Positions 1-10,850 of a stretch of DNA of 64,000 nucleotides are shown here, one piece after another. The translations under genes were made by a program, and so were the position numbers. Position 1 is the stretch's first letter, and each line of letters opens with the position of its first letter. The notes under the pieces were generated by a model, which made no database searches, was not told where the DNA came from, and was given only the letters and a program-made list of their open reading frames with translations. Source of the DNA: Eremophila alpestris peregrina (lineage: Eukaryota; Chordata; Aves; Passeriformes; Alaudidae); assembly GCA_009792885.1 (NCBI GenBank), contig WMCF01000057.1:310001-374000 (forward strand), given 5' to 3'.

Positions 1-1270
1 GGCGCAGCCACAGCGGGAGGTGGCTGGGTGTGCCCTGGCACCGCACACGCAGCCCCACAGGAAGGGCGGGTCGGCGGCCCCGTGAGAAGATGCAGGTGCA
101 GGTACGGGGCTGGGCTGGTCCCTTGTTCTGCAGTAACCGCCCGGGGAAGGGCTCTCCCGGCAGCGCTCAGGGCTTTCCCTTGCCCAGGGACCCGGGGAGA
201 GCTGCCCCGACCCCCTTGGAGCAACCCCCACCCCACAGCTCAAGGGGGATGGGGAATCTGCAGATTCTGGAGAAGAAATCTTCACAGCAAGAAGAAAGCA
301 GAGCCAAGCCCAGCTGGCCCTGAGTGCCCTGCCAAGGAGGGTCAGGGCTCTGGAAGCTCCTGGGGTGCCCCCAGGCAGTGACGGCCCCAGAGCCACAGCT
401 CACAACAGCGGCCGTGGGGCAGAGCTGCCCCAGAGCCGCGATTTGGGCACCACAGAAAAGAGCCCACATAGCACAAAACTTATTTGTACAGAAGTGTCTC
501 CAAGTGCTCCCTTCCCCTTGGCAGGTGCAGAACACACAGTGCAGCCCAGGCAGCTCTCTTGGCCTCGGCGAGGCGAGCGCTCCGTGCCAGGGGATCCCCC
601 GGGAGCCCCGGCGCTCACTCAGCATTTCCCCCAGCCGGCCTCGGGCAGCCCTAAACCCGCCACACCGCATTCCCCTGCGAGCCCGGGGCTGCCAGTGCCC
701 AGCGCCAGAGCAGCCTCTTGTCCCTGTGCCCCAAACTCCATCACATCCCACAGACTGGGAACTGGCAGGGAACACCCCGGAGAGGAGACCTGAGCAGGCG
801 GCAGAAGGAGAAAAGAAAGGTGTCGTGTTCTGGAGCTGTTTCCCTGCAGATCAACACCTCTCAGAGGGAAGGGACAGTCCCGCGGGACTCGGGGCGCAGG
901 CAGCAGCCGTTCTGCTCTGCTGAGGACGGGCAAGGAAGGGATGATGTATGGAGCGGCGCTGGGGACCTGCCCGGGACCAGGAGCTGCGCACCCCAAGGTG
1001 CCCAAGGGGGCTGCGAACATCGCTGAGTGCAGAAGGAGCAGGCACAGGGCAAGCAGCGAGGGCAAGGCGCAGGGACAGACACTCCTGCAGGCAGCCGCCC
1101 TCAGGGAGCTCCCCTCAGTGCCCGAACACGCAGAGACCACGCGGTTCGGCTGGGCTGAAGCTGTGCCCGGCTTCCTGCGGGCATCGGGGCAAAAGGTCCC
1201 TCCCGGTGCCCGCAGGTCCGTGCGGAGGGCAGGGCTCGGCACCGCGCCCGGGGATCGCCGCTGTGCCCCC

Positions 1271-1350
1271 GGGAAGGGAAGGGAAGGGAAGGGAAGGGAA
1301 GGGAAGGGAAGGGAAGGGAAGGGAAGGGAAGGGAAGGGAAGGGAAGGGGA
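1271..1350. repeat. (GGGAA)n microsatellite
   Basis: Fifteen perfect GGGAA units are followed by one GGGGAA. The plus strand is purine-only with repeated GGG runs, a G-quadruplex-prone pattern. In the RAP1GAP2 transcript (minus strand) it would be a CCCUU pyrimidine tract starting about 58 bases past the exon donor. Confidence 0.95.
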
Positions 1351-1408
1351 AGCTCCGCACAAGGCTCCTGGCAGCGAGGGAAGGAGGGAGGGAGGGGAAG
1401 GCACCCAC

Positions 1409-1452
1409 CAGCCGTAGCCGCCGAAGGAGACGCTGCGCTTCCTCTGGAACAT
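1409..1452 (-). CDS. RAP1GAP2: RAP1GAP2 classic first coding exon
   Basis: The minus strand reads MFQRKRSVSFGGYG plus the first two bases of a Trp codon, then a donor (G|GTGGGT). This matches the N-terminus I recall for human RAP1GAP2 (MFGRKRSVSFGGFGW) with two conservative changes. The ATG at 1452-1450 has A at -3. RKRSVS holds Ser7 and Ser9. In the human protein these are a cyclic-nucleotide-kinase site and a 14-3-3 binding site that control Rap1 inactivation in platelets (established knowledge). Only 44 coding bases are in the window; the next exon lies beyond the left edge. A CpG-rich block surrounds the exon. The sequence just upstream is unlikely to be another coding exon: the only AG close by would put it out of frame with the distal exons. 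Confidence 0.88.
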
Positions 1453-4226
1453 GTTGGTGGCTCGGCGCTGCCCGGGGACAGCGGTGACCGGGCAGTGACA
1501 GCGGTGACCGGACAGTGACAGCCGTGAGGGCACGGCCCGAGCGGCGCGGTGCCGGTGCCGGTGCCGGTGCCGGGGCGGGGGGACCCCGCACGTCCCGGGC
1601 AGCCGCCCCCAGCGCGGCAGCGCACGCACACGCGCACACACAAACACCACGAAAAAAAGTCATTTCCTTTTCTTTTCGCGGCCACAGGCTTTTCGCAACC
1701 TCACGCTGCAAATATCGTATTTCTCCTAAAGGCAGGACCGCCGGCAGTGCCGCACGGGCAGCGGGGCTGAGCCCACGAGCATCGCGCCCTGCGGCTGCCA
1801 CAGCCACCCAGGCCCCATTCAGGGGGTCACTGGGGGCAGCGTGCCAAGGTCCAGCCAGATCTCTCACCTCCCACCCCGGTGATCGGAGTCAACGCCTGGG
1901 GCAGACCCACAGCATCCCTTTGCCCTGGCGCTCCAATGCCCTGGCAGTGCTGGCTCCTGGGTCAGAGGCAGCTCTAGCCCAGCGTTCTCATCTAAGCACC
2001 CAAAAGCTTTAAATATTAGAGATATTTGAATTCTGTGTGATGTGTGAAAGAAAGGGTGGGGAGAAAGAGGCTATGGAGCTGGAGAGAGAAATCACTCAAA
2101 TCCAGGGAAAGAACTTGGACTGAAATACAGCTATTTCAACTCCTACTTTTCTGCCCACAGCCTTAAAGGGATGAAACGATGAAAATTCTTTGAATTTTAG
2201 AGCTCTTAAGGACATAATTTTAAAAAAATATGCTGCAGTCTTTGAAGCCATAATTCAGGTACTACAAAATATCTGGAGCAGGCATTTGCTTGGAGCACAT
2301 TTGTTCCTGGCCTGCACAATCCGTGTCAGAGCTCAGCATCAGCAGCAGTGTGACGTTATCCTCCCGTTTCATCTTCCCCCGGGTCATGTCTTCCTTACAC
2401 TCCTCCCAGCTGATTTCTGCCCAGCTCTGCCCAGCTGCTCACCATTACCATGTCCGAAAAGAGAAGCTCCGGGTGTAGCCACACTGAAATGAGACCCAGC
2501 ACGTCCCTGTGTGGGACAGGGAGAGACAGTGGCTGTGGGAAGCCCTCACCTCAGCTGGCACCACACCAGGAACAGCTTGGGCAGCCCCAGAGAAATGGCC
2601 GGCTTTAAACCTTTCCCCTTGCAGCATCTACTGCATCTTGTTCTGCTGCTTCAGCCCTGTGTGAGCTCAGCTGCTGGGATGACACTGGAGCAGGAAGGGT
2701 GACACTGGAGCAGGAAGGGTGACAGGGAGGTCACCTCAGCCAGTGGGTCCTTATCACTCCCACAGCTCTTCCCCATGTCATGCTAAAGCACTGAGTGCCC
2801 CTCCCAGAGCACGAGAGGGCAGCACCCTGGGGTGGCCACAGGGAACCATCTCCAGTTCCTGCCGTGCCGGAGGGCGTGGGCAGCCCCTGCCCGAGCCCAG
2901 CTCACCCTGCTCCCGTGGCTGGCAGCGGTGGAAGTGGAGCATTTGAACCAGGCAAAGGTTAAAAATATCCCAAGGACCCAGCCCCAGCTCCCCCGAGGGC
3001 AGCAGCCTCCCTCGCTCCGGGTGCCGCCACCCCCTGCCCAGCACCGTCTCACCCGCAGGGGCGTGCCTCCAGAAATAGCCTCTGCAGTGACATTTTCTCA
3101 CTTCCCCTCTTCCCCCTGAGGTATTTCACACAGGCTCAAAAACAAAAAGGAAAAAGCCTTCCTCCTTTCAGAGCAGGCACGGGCAAATCATAAGCGAGCA
3201 GCCAAAATTAGGGAACAAAACCCTGGGGGAGGACGACTCCTCAGCACCATCTGCACCAGCTTAAATTAACATCTCCCGGGGGCCTCTGCCAGAACCAGGC
3301 TCCCATTGCTCTGACCCAGCCTGGTGAGCAGCCCCTGCCTGCTGGGAGCAGTGCCACGCTGCTGGTGGCACCTCAGAGCAGGATTGTGCCCAGCAAGGGC
3401 AGCAAAATTCTTCTCTTTCTCACTGGGGTAGGAGACTGATGGCATCATTAGTGCTTTAATATTGCCTGCGGCTCTCTGAGGGCATTCAGCTTCCCATTAT
3501 GGTTCTAAAGAAGGTTGTGGGCACCCAGAAGTATTAGATTTTGTCCTGACAGGAAGAACATGCTGTGCACATCATCAGCTTGACCTACAGAGCAAAGGAA
3601 AACAGTGTCCAAATTACCTCTGACTCAGTTCAAGGAATATTTTAAACACTCTCTTCTCCCCTTTATGGTACTGCTGAAGTGAAAAGAGAAACTCGATGTC
3701 TGAAATGCAGCTTCCCACAAACCCCAGCTTGCTCTCAGGGGTGCCTCTTCACTGCTCAGCAGCTTCAGGCCAGAAGGACTGAGGGGGTTCCCTCGCTGGG
3801 GAGGGAAGGCTGTGTCACCCAAAGGGACAAAGGACAGCAAAGCCAGAGACATGCCAGCAAGGGCATGGAGTTCCTCTCCCATGAAAAGGCTCTCTGTAGG
3901 AAAAGCCTGTCCAAGCACACAGATGTTCTGTGCCTGTTTTCTCCACCTCTTCCAAGCACCCCTTCCCATGCCAGTGGAGCCTGAGGGAGGAAGCAGCAGA
4001 GGCTCACATCCTCATGCACTCTGCCTCCCCAGGATGCAGCAGGGAGGCTGCTCTGTGCATCCACACAGCGCTCACGGGGGTGCCTTGCCCAGGATGCTCC
4101 AGAGACAGGGCAGGCCCCACTGGCCCCAGCGTGCTCCCCTCTGTGCCTGGTGGATCCCTGCTGCAGCCAGAGGAGCAGCTGCCACACCAGCAGCAGGTCC
4201 TGTCCTGTCACCATGGCTACCTGCAC

Positions 4227-4362
4227 ATCCACTGCTCAAAATGTACATCCACTGCACAAAATGCACATCTGCTGCACAAAATGCACATCCATTGCACAAA
4301 ATGCACGTCCACTGCACAAAATGCACGTCCACTGCACAAAATGCACATCCACTGCACATCCC
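4227..4362. repeat. 20-bp minisatellite, about 7 copies
   Basis: Tandem copies of a 20-base unit close to atccactgcacaaaatgcac start at 4227 and recur every 20 bases to about 4362. Divergence is one or two bases per copy. All frames through it read as His/Cys/Thr-rich artefacts, so it is not coding. Confidence 0.92.
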
Positions 4363-4807
4363 AGCCTGCACGGAGGAGCAGGAGCTCACCACTGCCCAGT
4401 GCAGGGGCTGCAGAGGGAGGATGCACTGGGGCAAACCTCCCACAAGAACCTGTTCCCAGGGACAGGCTGGCAGTGGCAGCTGCTCCAGGAACCAGAGAGC
4501 GTTTGGCCCAATTCACACAGCAGACACGGAGCAGGGGGGTGGCTGCAGCCAATGGAGAAATCGTGGAGAGACAGAAAAAGAACAGCTTAAACTGAAAACC
4601 AGGGCTGGGAAAACGTGGGGGCGGGATGAAAGCATGGGAATGAGAGAGACCTGAACATGCTTTGGCTGGAAATTAGGAGGTTTCTAATCTTCAGTACAAT
4701 CAATCTCTGGAGCAGTTTCCTAATAACGGAAATAAAGGAACCAAAAAAACCCCAACCCCCTAACTGAGCCTCAGAACGTTTGTGAAGATGTTACACAAGA
4801 TGCTGAA

Positions 4808-4902
4808 GTCCAGTGGAAGGTGTCCCTGTCCTTAGGAGGGGGTTTGGAACTGGGTGACCTTTGCAGTCCCTTCAGCCCAGAGCACTGTGTGGTTCTGTGA
4901 TG
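4808..4902 (+). mobile_element. CR1-type LINE 3' fragment
   Basis: Contains the familiar avian CR1 tail wording: CAGTGGAAGGTGTCCCTGTC, then a G-run with TTTGGAACTGGGTGACCTTT, then a degraded version of the terminal CCCTTCCAACCC / TTCTGTGAT motifs. It is a short, 5'-truncated, old copy. Identification is from memory of the CR1 consensus. Confidence 0.7.
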
Positions 4903-6218
4903 CCCACAGCAGCAGCAGGGCATCTGAACGTGTCAAAAGAGGCACGTGGGGCTTGGACTTGATCTTCTCCAAATCCTGCTACCTCTCGCCAGCATCACCT
5001 GTATTTGTCAACCATTTTGTGTGGGTTGTGCAAGAGCTGGGCTGAAATCAAATCACGGTCAAGAAACAGCTTTTCTGGCATCCAGCTTGGAGGCAGATGT
5101 TAACTCCAAGCAGGGATTCATCTACCCCCACAAAACTGCAAAACTGTGGAGAAAGAGCTGTTTTTAGCTCCTGGGGAAAAAAAAATGTCTGTCCTCCTGT
5201 TGCTGCTGAAGTCCTGCTCGTGTTTCCACAGCAGCAGCAGCCGCCAGAGCCCCTGCCCAGGTGCAGCAGCAGCAGCAGAGGGCCTCTGTGAGCCGCCCTC
5301 AGGACCCCGCCACCGCACAGACATGCTCAGGGACCAGGGGAAGGGAGGATGACAAAACAAACAAGCAAAGAAAAAGGCAGTGTTGCTGCTATGGTTATCA
5401 TCCCTGTGGGAGGAACAGCGGCAGAGGGAGAAGGCAGGATCTGTGAAAGGTGCTGAGTGCAAGTGTGAGCCTGCTGCCTGCAATCACAGCCCGTGTTGGA
5501 TCCCAATTTAAACTCTCTGGCGTGATTCCAACCCTCAATAAACCCTGCCTTGGGGACAGATATTGTGTCCCTTCTGGTACTGAAACAACAAGCAGTCTTA
5601 AACAAAACAGCTGAGCCTAGAGCACGCAGACAACGGCAGAAGCTGGCAGGATCCATCTCACACCCTGCATTCGCCAGGGATGCAGGAAACACCTCACCCA
5701 GCCCTCACGGGCTCTGTGCAGCTCCACGCCAGGCACACCGGGGCTCTGCCCGCGGGCATGAGCAGCAGGAAGGGAAATGCCCGGCCTGGTGAGCAGACAT
5801 CGCACCGCTGCCCTTCAGGGAGGAGCTGCAGCCTGGCACAGGGGCAGTGCTGGGGAGGATCACCCCAGGACTGGCGTGGGGCGTGCAGGGAGGCTCAGAG
5901 CCTTTTCTGTGCAGACACCTGGGGCCCCGCAGCCAAGGAGGTGCCCGGGGGAGGCAGAGCAAAGCCCCGGCATGGCACCGGGCCCCACCGCCCCGACCCC
6001 AGGCAGAGCCCCCAGGGACAGCGGGAAATCGCCTCCTCGAACGGTCTCTGTTTCAGAGCGGCGCTGGCAACCCCTCCACCGCCCTCCCACACACGGGTCC
6101 CGGTCCTCCGTCCCCAGCCCTGAGCCTCCGGACAGCCCCGGCTCCGAACGCAGAGGGAGAAGCCGAGAGCAGCCAAGGCCCCGGCGCCGCGGGGCTCCCG
6201 CCGGGAGCGAGCACAGAC

Positions 6219-6522
6219 GGGGATGGAGCGGGCAAGAACCGGGGACGGAGAGCGAACGTACCGGGGATGGAGCGGGCACAGACCGGGGACGGAGAGCGAA
6301 CGTACCGGGGATGGAGCGGGNNNNNNNNNNNNNNNNNNNNNNNNNNNNNNNNNNNNNNNNNNNNNNNNNNNNNNNACCGGGGACGGAGAGCGAACGTACC
6401 GGGGATGGAGCGGGCACAGACCGGGGACGGAGAGCGAACGTACCGGGGATGGAGCGGGAACGTACCGGGAATGGAGCGGGAACGTACCGGGGATGGAGCG
6501 GGAACGTACCGGGGATGGAGCC
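6219..6522. repeat. GC-rich minisatellite spanning an assembly gap
   Basis: Alternating units built from accggggacggagagcgaac and gtaccggggatggagcgg make a roughly 48-base compound repeat. It collapses to about 24-base units towards the right end. The array continues on both sides of the N run, so the true array length is unknown. Confidence 0.9.
6321..6375. other. Assembly gap (55 N)
   Basis: A run of 55 N inside the 6219-6522 minisatellite. The gap probably reflects failure to assemble the repeat, and its stated length may be arbitrary. Confidence 0.99.
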
Positions 6523-6593
6523 CGCAGCCCCACGCCCTGCCGCCGTTCCGCCTGCGGATCCCGCCGCGGTGGCGGGGCCGGCCCCTCGCGGGG

Positions 6594-6712
6594 CGGTGCG
6601 GGATGGAGCGGGGCGGTGATGAGCCGTGCGGGGCGGAGCGGGGCTGAACCGTGCGGGATGGAGCGGGGCGGTGCGGGATGGAGCGGGGCGGTGCGGGATG
6701 GAGCGGGGCGGA
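6594..6712. repeat. About 20-bp GC-rich tandem repeat
   Basis: Repeated copies of a unit near ggtgcgggatggagcggggc, imperfect at the left end. It shares the ggatggagcgg core with the neighbouring minisatellite at 6219-6522, so both probably grew from one seed. Confidence 0.85.
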
Positions 6713-6972
6713 GCCGTGCGCGCTCCCCGCCCGCCGCCGCTGCCCCGGGGTCCCGCAGGCTGCGGGGGCAGAGCCGATTCCTGCCGCCCTGTCCTGCCTG
6801 CAGCCCTGCCCTGTGCCCTGCCCCGTGCCCTGCCTGCAGCCCAGCCCGGCCCAAAGGCAGGAACACACCCCCGCCGGGGCTGTCTCCTCGTTCCCATCCC
6901 ACCCAGCAGGTGTTCAGCATCCCTGAGCCTCGCAGCTCCTGCGGCTGCTCCTGCCGAGCCAGAGCTGACCCT

Positions 6973-7222
6973 TGGGACACAAACGTTATCCCAAGGACAG
7001 ACAGACAGACACCACTCATAACTGGCACCAAACAAGTTATCCCAAGGAGAGACAGACAGACACCACTCATAACTGGCCGCTGGTGCTCCACAGACTCTCC
7101 AGACTGCCCCAGGTAACTTCCCGGGGAAAACTTCCAGGAAACTTTTCCTCTGGGAAATCAAACGAATCCAGTGAAATTAACCCCCTCGGGAAATCAAATG
7201 AGTCTAGTGAAATTAACCCCAA
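6973..7222. repeat. Two short direct duplications
   Basis: A roughly 51-base unit beginning with ttatcccaagga and ending with ccactcataactggc is present twice (about 6973-7076). A second unit of about 36 bases, starting gggaaatcaaa and ending gaaattaacccc, is present twice (about 7151-7222). The copies differ at only a few positions, so the duplications are fairly recent. No coding role is seen. Confidence 0.85.
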
Positions 7223-8329
7223 CAGCACTTAACATTAATTATAAATGATGTTACAGACATTTAAGTTGCACGTGCCAAACGAAACATTAACATCAGGGGT
7301 GAGGCTAACACATCCTCTGAAAGCAATTTGCAAAAATTAGTTAAAATCAATAAACAGCACAGTCATTCCAGTGTCTGGAAAGCCTCTCCAGCGGCAGGCA
7401 GAGGAGTTCCCATCGCGGGAAGCAGATGGCAGCAGTAAGCGTGTATGCCACGGCTCCTGCCGAGAGCAGCTGGCACCTCCCTCAGCCCCCGGGAGTCTCT
7501 TCCAGGTGGGAATGGCACCTCCCTCCATCCCCTGCTTGCCCTGCGTGAAGAGTACCCACAGCCCTTCCCGTCCTGGGAAATCCAAGTCTTTTGGGCACCT
7601 CCTTCCCCCGCAGCCACCCTCCCACTGTTGTTCTCATCCATGCAGTTCCAGGCAGATAAATACTTCATGGCTTTAAGGGCTCTTGGAGCAAAACTGTTGC
7701 TGAAACGGAGAGGGAAGAGCTTTCAGTGCCACAGCCACTGAGGGACTCAGCGTGTTCCAGAGCTCTTCCAGGCCAGAGAACAGATGCTGCTCTCTGTGTG
7801 TCTGGAGGCCCAGGAGGCTTTCATGTTAATGGTGTTTTATCATCAAACACGGGATGGGAACTGACAGCGATGCAAATTCATCAGCAGGGAGAGCCACAGC
7901 ACATGTCTGGGGTGTGGCTCCCAAAGGGAGAGTTTCAGGACCGAGCAAAATCGGGGGATCAGAATGGATATTTTCCAATGGTCACTGACGGAGGAAACAC
8001 AGTCCCCGGGTCCCGTCTGTTTTTTAAGTAAATCTCAAGTGCTGCACGCATGAAGCAGATCCTCAGCCAAAAGCATGGGGGGGGGGGGGGGGGATTACAA
8101 GAAAGCTTTGGGCAGGTAGGTGGTGGTTTCCACTGCTTTAACTAAACAGCACTAACGTGGTGTTTGCAGCTCCTGCTGCAACCGCTGCGCCCGGAACTTT
8201 ATTTTAAAGCACAGCCCAAGATGTTCATGTGCCACAGGGCTCCCAGACAGGCTGGGGGTCAGGGGCCCGTGTCAAAACCACAAAAGAGCACGCAGCAGGG
8301 CGTGTGCCAGCCCCCGGAGTGCCCCTCAC

Positions 8330-8446
8330 CTGCTGGGGGAGCCCAGGTCCGCCCTGCTGACGATGCGGTGCTGCTGGGGCGAGTGGAGCCACTGGAAAGC
8401 CGTCAGCGTCCTCTCCTCAATGCGGAAACGGCCCTCGCGCACGTAC
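8330..8446 (-). CDS. Candidate RAP1GAP2 alternative exon 2 (phase 2-2)
   Basis: On the minus strand a good acceptor (TTATTTTTAG) is followed by 117 bases and a strong donor (AG|GTGAGG). It reads YVREGRFRIEERTLTAFQW and on through LHSPQQHRIV to SRADLGSPS, with no stop. The first base completes a Trp codon begun by the exon at 10236-10285, and the exon ends with two bases of the next codon. Starting and ending in phase 2 makes it interchangeable with the MFQR exon at the junction to the next RAP1GAP2 exon. The composition (W, F, I, balanced charges) is protein-like. I do not recognise the peptide from a named domain. It could also belong to an unrelated small gene whose last exon I failed to see. 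Confidence 0.6.
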
Positions 8447-9399
8447 CTAAAAATAACATCGGGAGAGACTGAAATATTCATCAGCCCCGGATTGCGGGGA
8501 GGGAGCGGCTGGATGCGGGAGCGGCGGGCTCGGCAGCGCCGCTCAGAGCCACACGTTCTACCCCGCCACGCCCCTCAGTGGGAGCAGAATTCACTTTAGA
8601 GCCCACCTGCCTGCAGCCCTGTGCCACCCCTCACTGCCCGCCTGCCCAGGCACCCACGGGCACACGGGCATGCCTGGGACAGGGCATCCCTGGAGGCCAG
8701 CCCCAGGGAGGGGTCCCTGCGCCCTCCATGGCACTTCACACACACTCTTCTGAACAGGAAATTGCATCAGCAAGTAATAAGTAATAATTTAATGAATTAA
8801 AGCCCCTGTAGTAGTGATTGGAGACACATGCACACTCAGCTGCAGCATCCATGAGCCTCAGCCAGAGCTGGAGAGAGCTCCTGTCCCTTCCTCCTGCTCC
8901 AGGGGGTTCATTCCCAGCGTTAAATGTGCCCACCCTGTCTGGATGGGGCCAGGGGGATGTTCCACAGTGCCAGGAGCTCCCCACTTGCTGCTGCTGGGCT
9001 CTGTGAGCTGCCTGAGCCCACCCAGCCCAGTCCAGCGCTGTGGGGTCCCGTGGAGCTGGGGCAGTGACTCTGCAGGAACTGGGACTTTCTGCTGCAGCTA
9101 AAGGAAACCCAAAAGGCTCCCTGGGCATCCCCAGCACAGAGGGAACTGCCAATTTCCCAGTTAAAAGCCACCAAGCACGGTGCAATGCCAGTGCTCCCTG
9201 TGGCTCTGGCGCACGAGAGCTCTGCACTGGGGCAGGGAAGCCAGGGAGCCCCTCGGGAAGTGGGGACACAGAACAGCCAGGCCACGCAGCTGTTGTGACA
9301 GTCTGTCCAAGTGTGTGAGGGAAAAAAAGCGTCTTTGGCTGCGAGGAGGGGGAGAAAGGGAGGGAGAGAGGAGAACAAAAAGCCTCCGTGACTCCCACT

Positions 9400-10850
9400 C
9401 TACCGACTTGCCCGGGTTTGTGGGGCTCCCTCCCACAGCTGGGGCACCCAGCGCCGGTCGGGCTCGGGCTCTGCCCCCGTCCAGGGACCCGCCCGGGGCC
9501 GGTCCCGGCGCTGCCTTCAGCGTCCCCAGGGGCCACCCGGCCGCAGCCTGGCATCGCCGCAGCGCCCTGCTCAAAAGTCACAAGCTTCGGACGTCACAAA
9601 CTGCACAATTCCACATAAAAGAGCACAGACAAAGCTTGTTCTCAATGTCAGCCCGTCCCGGCTGCTCCGGGCACAGACAGTGCCCTGTTCCAAGCCCCGG
9701 ACTCCTCCGGTCTCCTCCCGAGACCGGAGGAGCCTCAGCACGCCAGTCCCGGGGACTCCCCCGGGTTGAGGAGACCTCGGCATCCCCGGCATGCTGCCGC
9801 TCCCACGCTTCCTCCCGAGCTGGCAGGACCCTTTCCCAAGCGCAAAAAGTATTCTGGAATCCTACTCCTCTCCCTCTGCCAGCGATCCCCCTCCCAGCAC
9901 GGACCCGTCCCCTCCCTGCACCCCCGTGTGTCAGCAGCCGCCCCGCCGAGACCCCCGCCTAAGCGGGGACCCCCGCTCCTCCGGGACCCCCGCTCCTCCG
10001 GGACCACCGTTCCGGCCGGGACCACGCGGCGCCCCTCGTAGCTCCCCGCAGCATCCCAGATCCAGGGCAAGCTCCCGGTCCCGTGTCCCCTCAGCCCTAC
10101 CAGTGGTCCCCCAGCCCCGTTCTCCTCCTCTCCCGGGCCGGGAGCATCCCCCGCGCTAAAGCCCAGAGCCCTCTCAGGCTGAGCCCCCGCCTCTCTCCAG
10201 CTCGGGCCCCCCTCTCCGGGACCCCCCGCACTCACCAGCGCACCAGCTCCCAGCGCCGCTCCCCCGCCGCTTTGCCCGAGGCCATCCCGGGGGTCCCGCG
10301 GGGCGGGGAGGGCCCGCAGAGCCCGCTCGGAGCCGGCGGCTGCTCCCGGGCAGCGGCCCCGGGGCTGGGGCGGCTGCGCCGGTTCCTGCGCTCCCGCCCC
10401 CTCCGCCCGGGGACCGGGGGGGCCCGGCAGGTGCGGGGGGGCCGCAGCGCTCTGCCCGCTTATGTAAAGCGTTATGCAATGCCCCCGCCGGGGCAGCCCC
10501 GAGGGGCGCTTACCGCCCCCGGTACCTCCCTGCGGACCGTGGAGCCTCGCACCGAGCGGCTGATCCCATCCGCGGCTCCGGGAAATGAACGTCCGCCAGC
10601 CTTTGAAACACGGAGCGAGTCCGCGCTGAGCATCCCGAAGTGCCCCGGGAGCAGCCACCGGGGGAAAGAAATCCCCAAAAGGGGCCCCCCAAGCCCCCCA
10701 CTCCCCCAACCCCTGGCAGTGCGCAGGGGGAGCGGGGCCGCGCCTGGACCCCGCCCCGGCTCTGTCCCGGTCCCTGCTCGCTGTAAGAGCCCCCACCCAA
10801 CCCCGCCGGCAGAACTGGCAGAACGGTTCTCCTGTAAATTCGAGTAAAAC
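9400..10850. promoter_or_regulatory. CpG island at the distal RAP1GAP2 start
   Basis: A long GC- and CpG-dense region covering the candidate first exon at 10236-10285 and reaching both sides of it. The part right of 10286 is probably promoter and 5' UTR for minus-strand transcription. No TATA box is obvious. Activity is inferred from base composition plus the exon start it contains. Confidence 0.5.
10236..10285 (-). CDS. Candidate alternative first coding exon (MASGKAAGERRWELVRW)
   Basis: In a CpG-rich block the minus strand has ATG at 10285-10283 and reads MASGKAAGERRWELVR plus TG, then a strong donor (CTG|GTGAGTGC). Joined to the exon at 8446-8330 the Trp codon is completed and the frame continues for 38 further codons. 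That gives a 55-residue N-terminal segment ending in an incomplete codon. The ATG context (gggATGGCC) is good, with G at -3 and G at +4. Start, donor, acceptor, phase and CpG-island setting all agree, so a real transcript start is likely. Linking it to RAP1GAP2 is an inference from strand and phase. Confidence 0.6.

Larger units (their letters stand above)
1150..1620. promoter_or_regulatory. CpG-rich block at RAP1GAP2 proximal start
   Basis: This GC- and CpG-dense stretch surrounds the MFQR exon and probably contains the proximal RAP1GAP2 promoter and 5' UTR. No TATA box is evident. It carries a GGGAA repeat (1271-1350) just inside the intron and a short GGTGCC hexamer repeat near 1549-1572 on the 5' side. 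Promoter activity is inferred from composition and position only. Confidence 0.5.
5900..6850. promoter_or_regulatory. CpG-rich block with minisatellites (possible cryptic promoter)
   Basis: A dense GC/CpG region between the two RAP1GAP2 starts, largely built of tandem repeats (6219-6522, 6594-6712) and broken by an assembly gap. I could not find a credible first exon on either strand, so a promoter role is only a possibility. Long open frames here are repeat artefacts. Confidence 0.3.
1453..8329. other. RAP1GAP2 5' region: intron/upstream DNA without recognised coding exon
   Basis: Apart from the listed repeats I see no convincing coding exon here. If the distal start is used this is intron; if the proximal start is used it is upstream DNA. 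There is a two-copy 20-base duplication at about 2680-2719, CAG-rich stretches near 5230-5280, and a G homopolymer of about 15-16 bases near 8078-8093 that may be length-unstable or mis-called. Confidence 0.5.
1..10285 (-). other. RAP1GAP2: RAP1GAP2 gene, 5' part (two alternative starts)
   Basis: This is the 5' end of the Rap1 GTPase-activating protein 2 gene, read leftwards and running off the left edge. The catalytic RapGAP domain lies outside the window. Two starts are visible. The proximal one is the classic first coding exon (1409-1452). The distal one is a pair of exons (10236-10285, then 8330-8446) joined in frame. Both routes leave a two-nucleotide overhang, so either can splice to the same next exon. 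The span between exons holds intron sequence, CpG-rich blocks and tandem repeats. Assigning the distal exons to this gene rests on strand, order and phase, not on a remembered isoform. The neighbour CCDC92B is divergent from it. Confidence 0.7.

Noticed and set aside
2778..3101. Open frames on both strands at 2.8-3.1 kb
   Set aside because: No splice sites, no recognisable domain, and codon content like random GC-rich DNA.
5777..7161. Very long open frames on both strands (up to 433 codons) around 6 kb
   Set aside because: They run through GC-rich minisatellites and the N gap, read as Arg/Ser/Pro or Gly/Thr repeats, and have no splice or family support.
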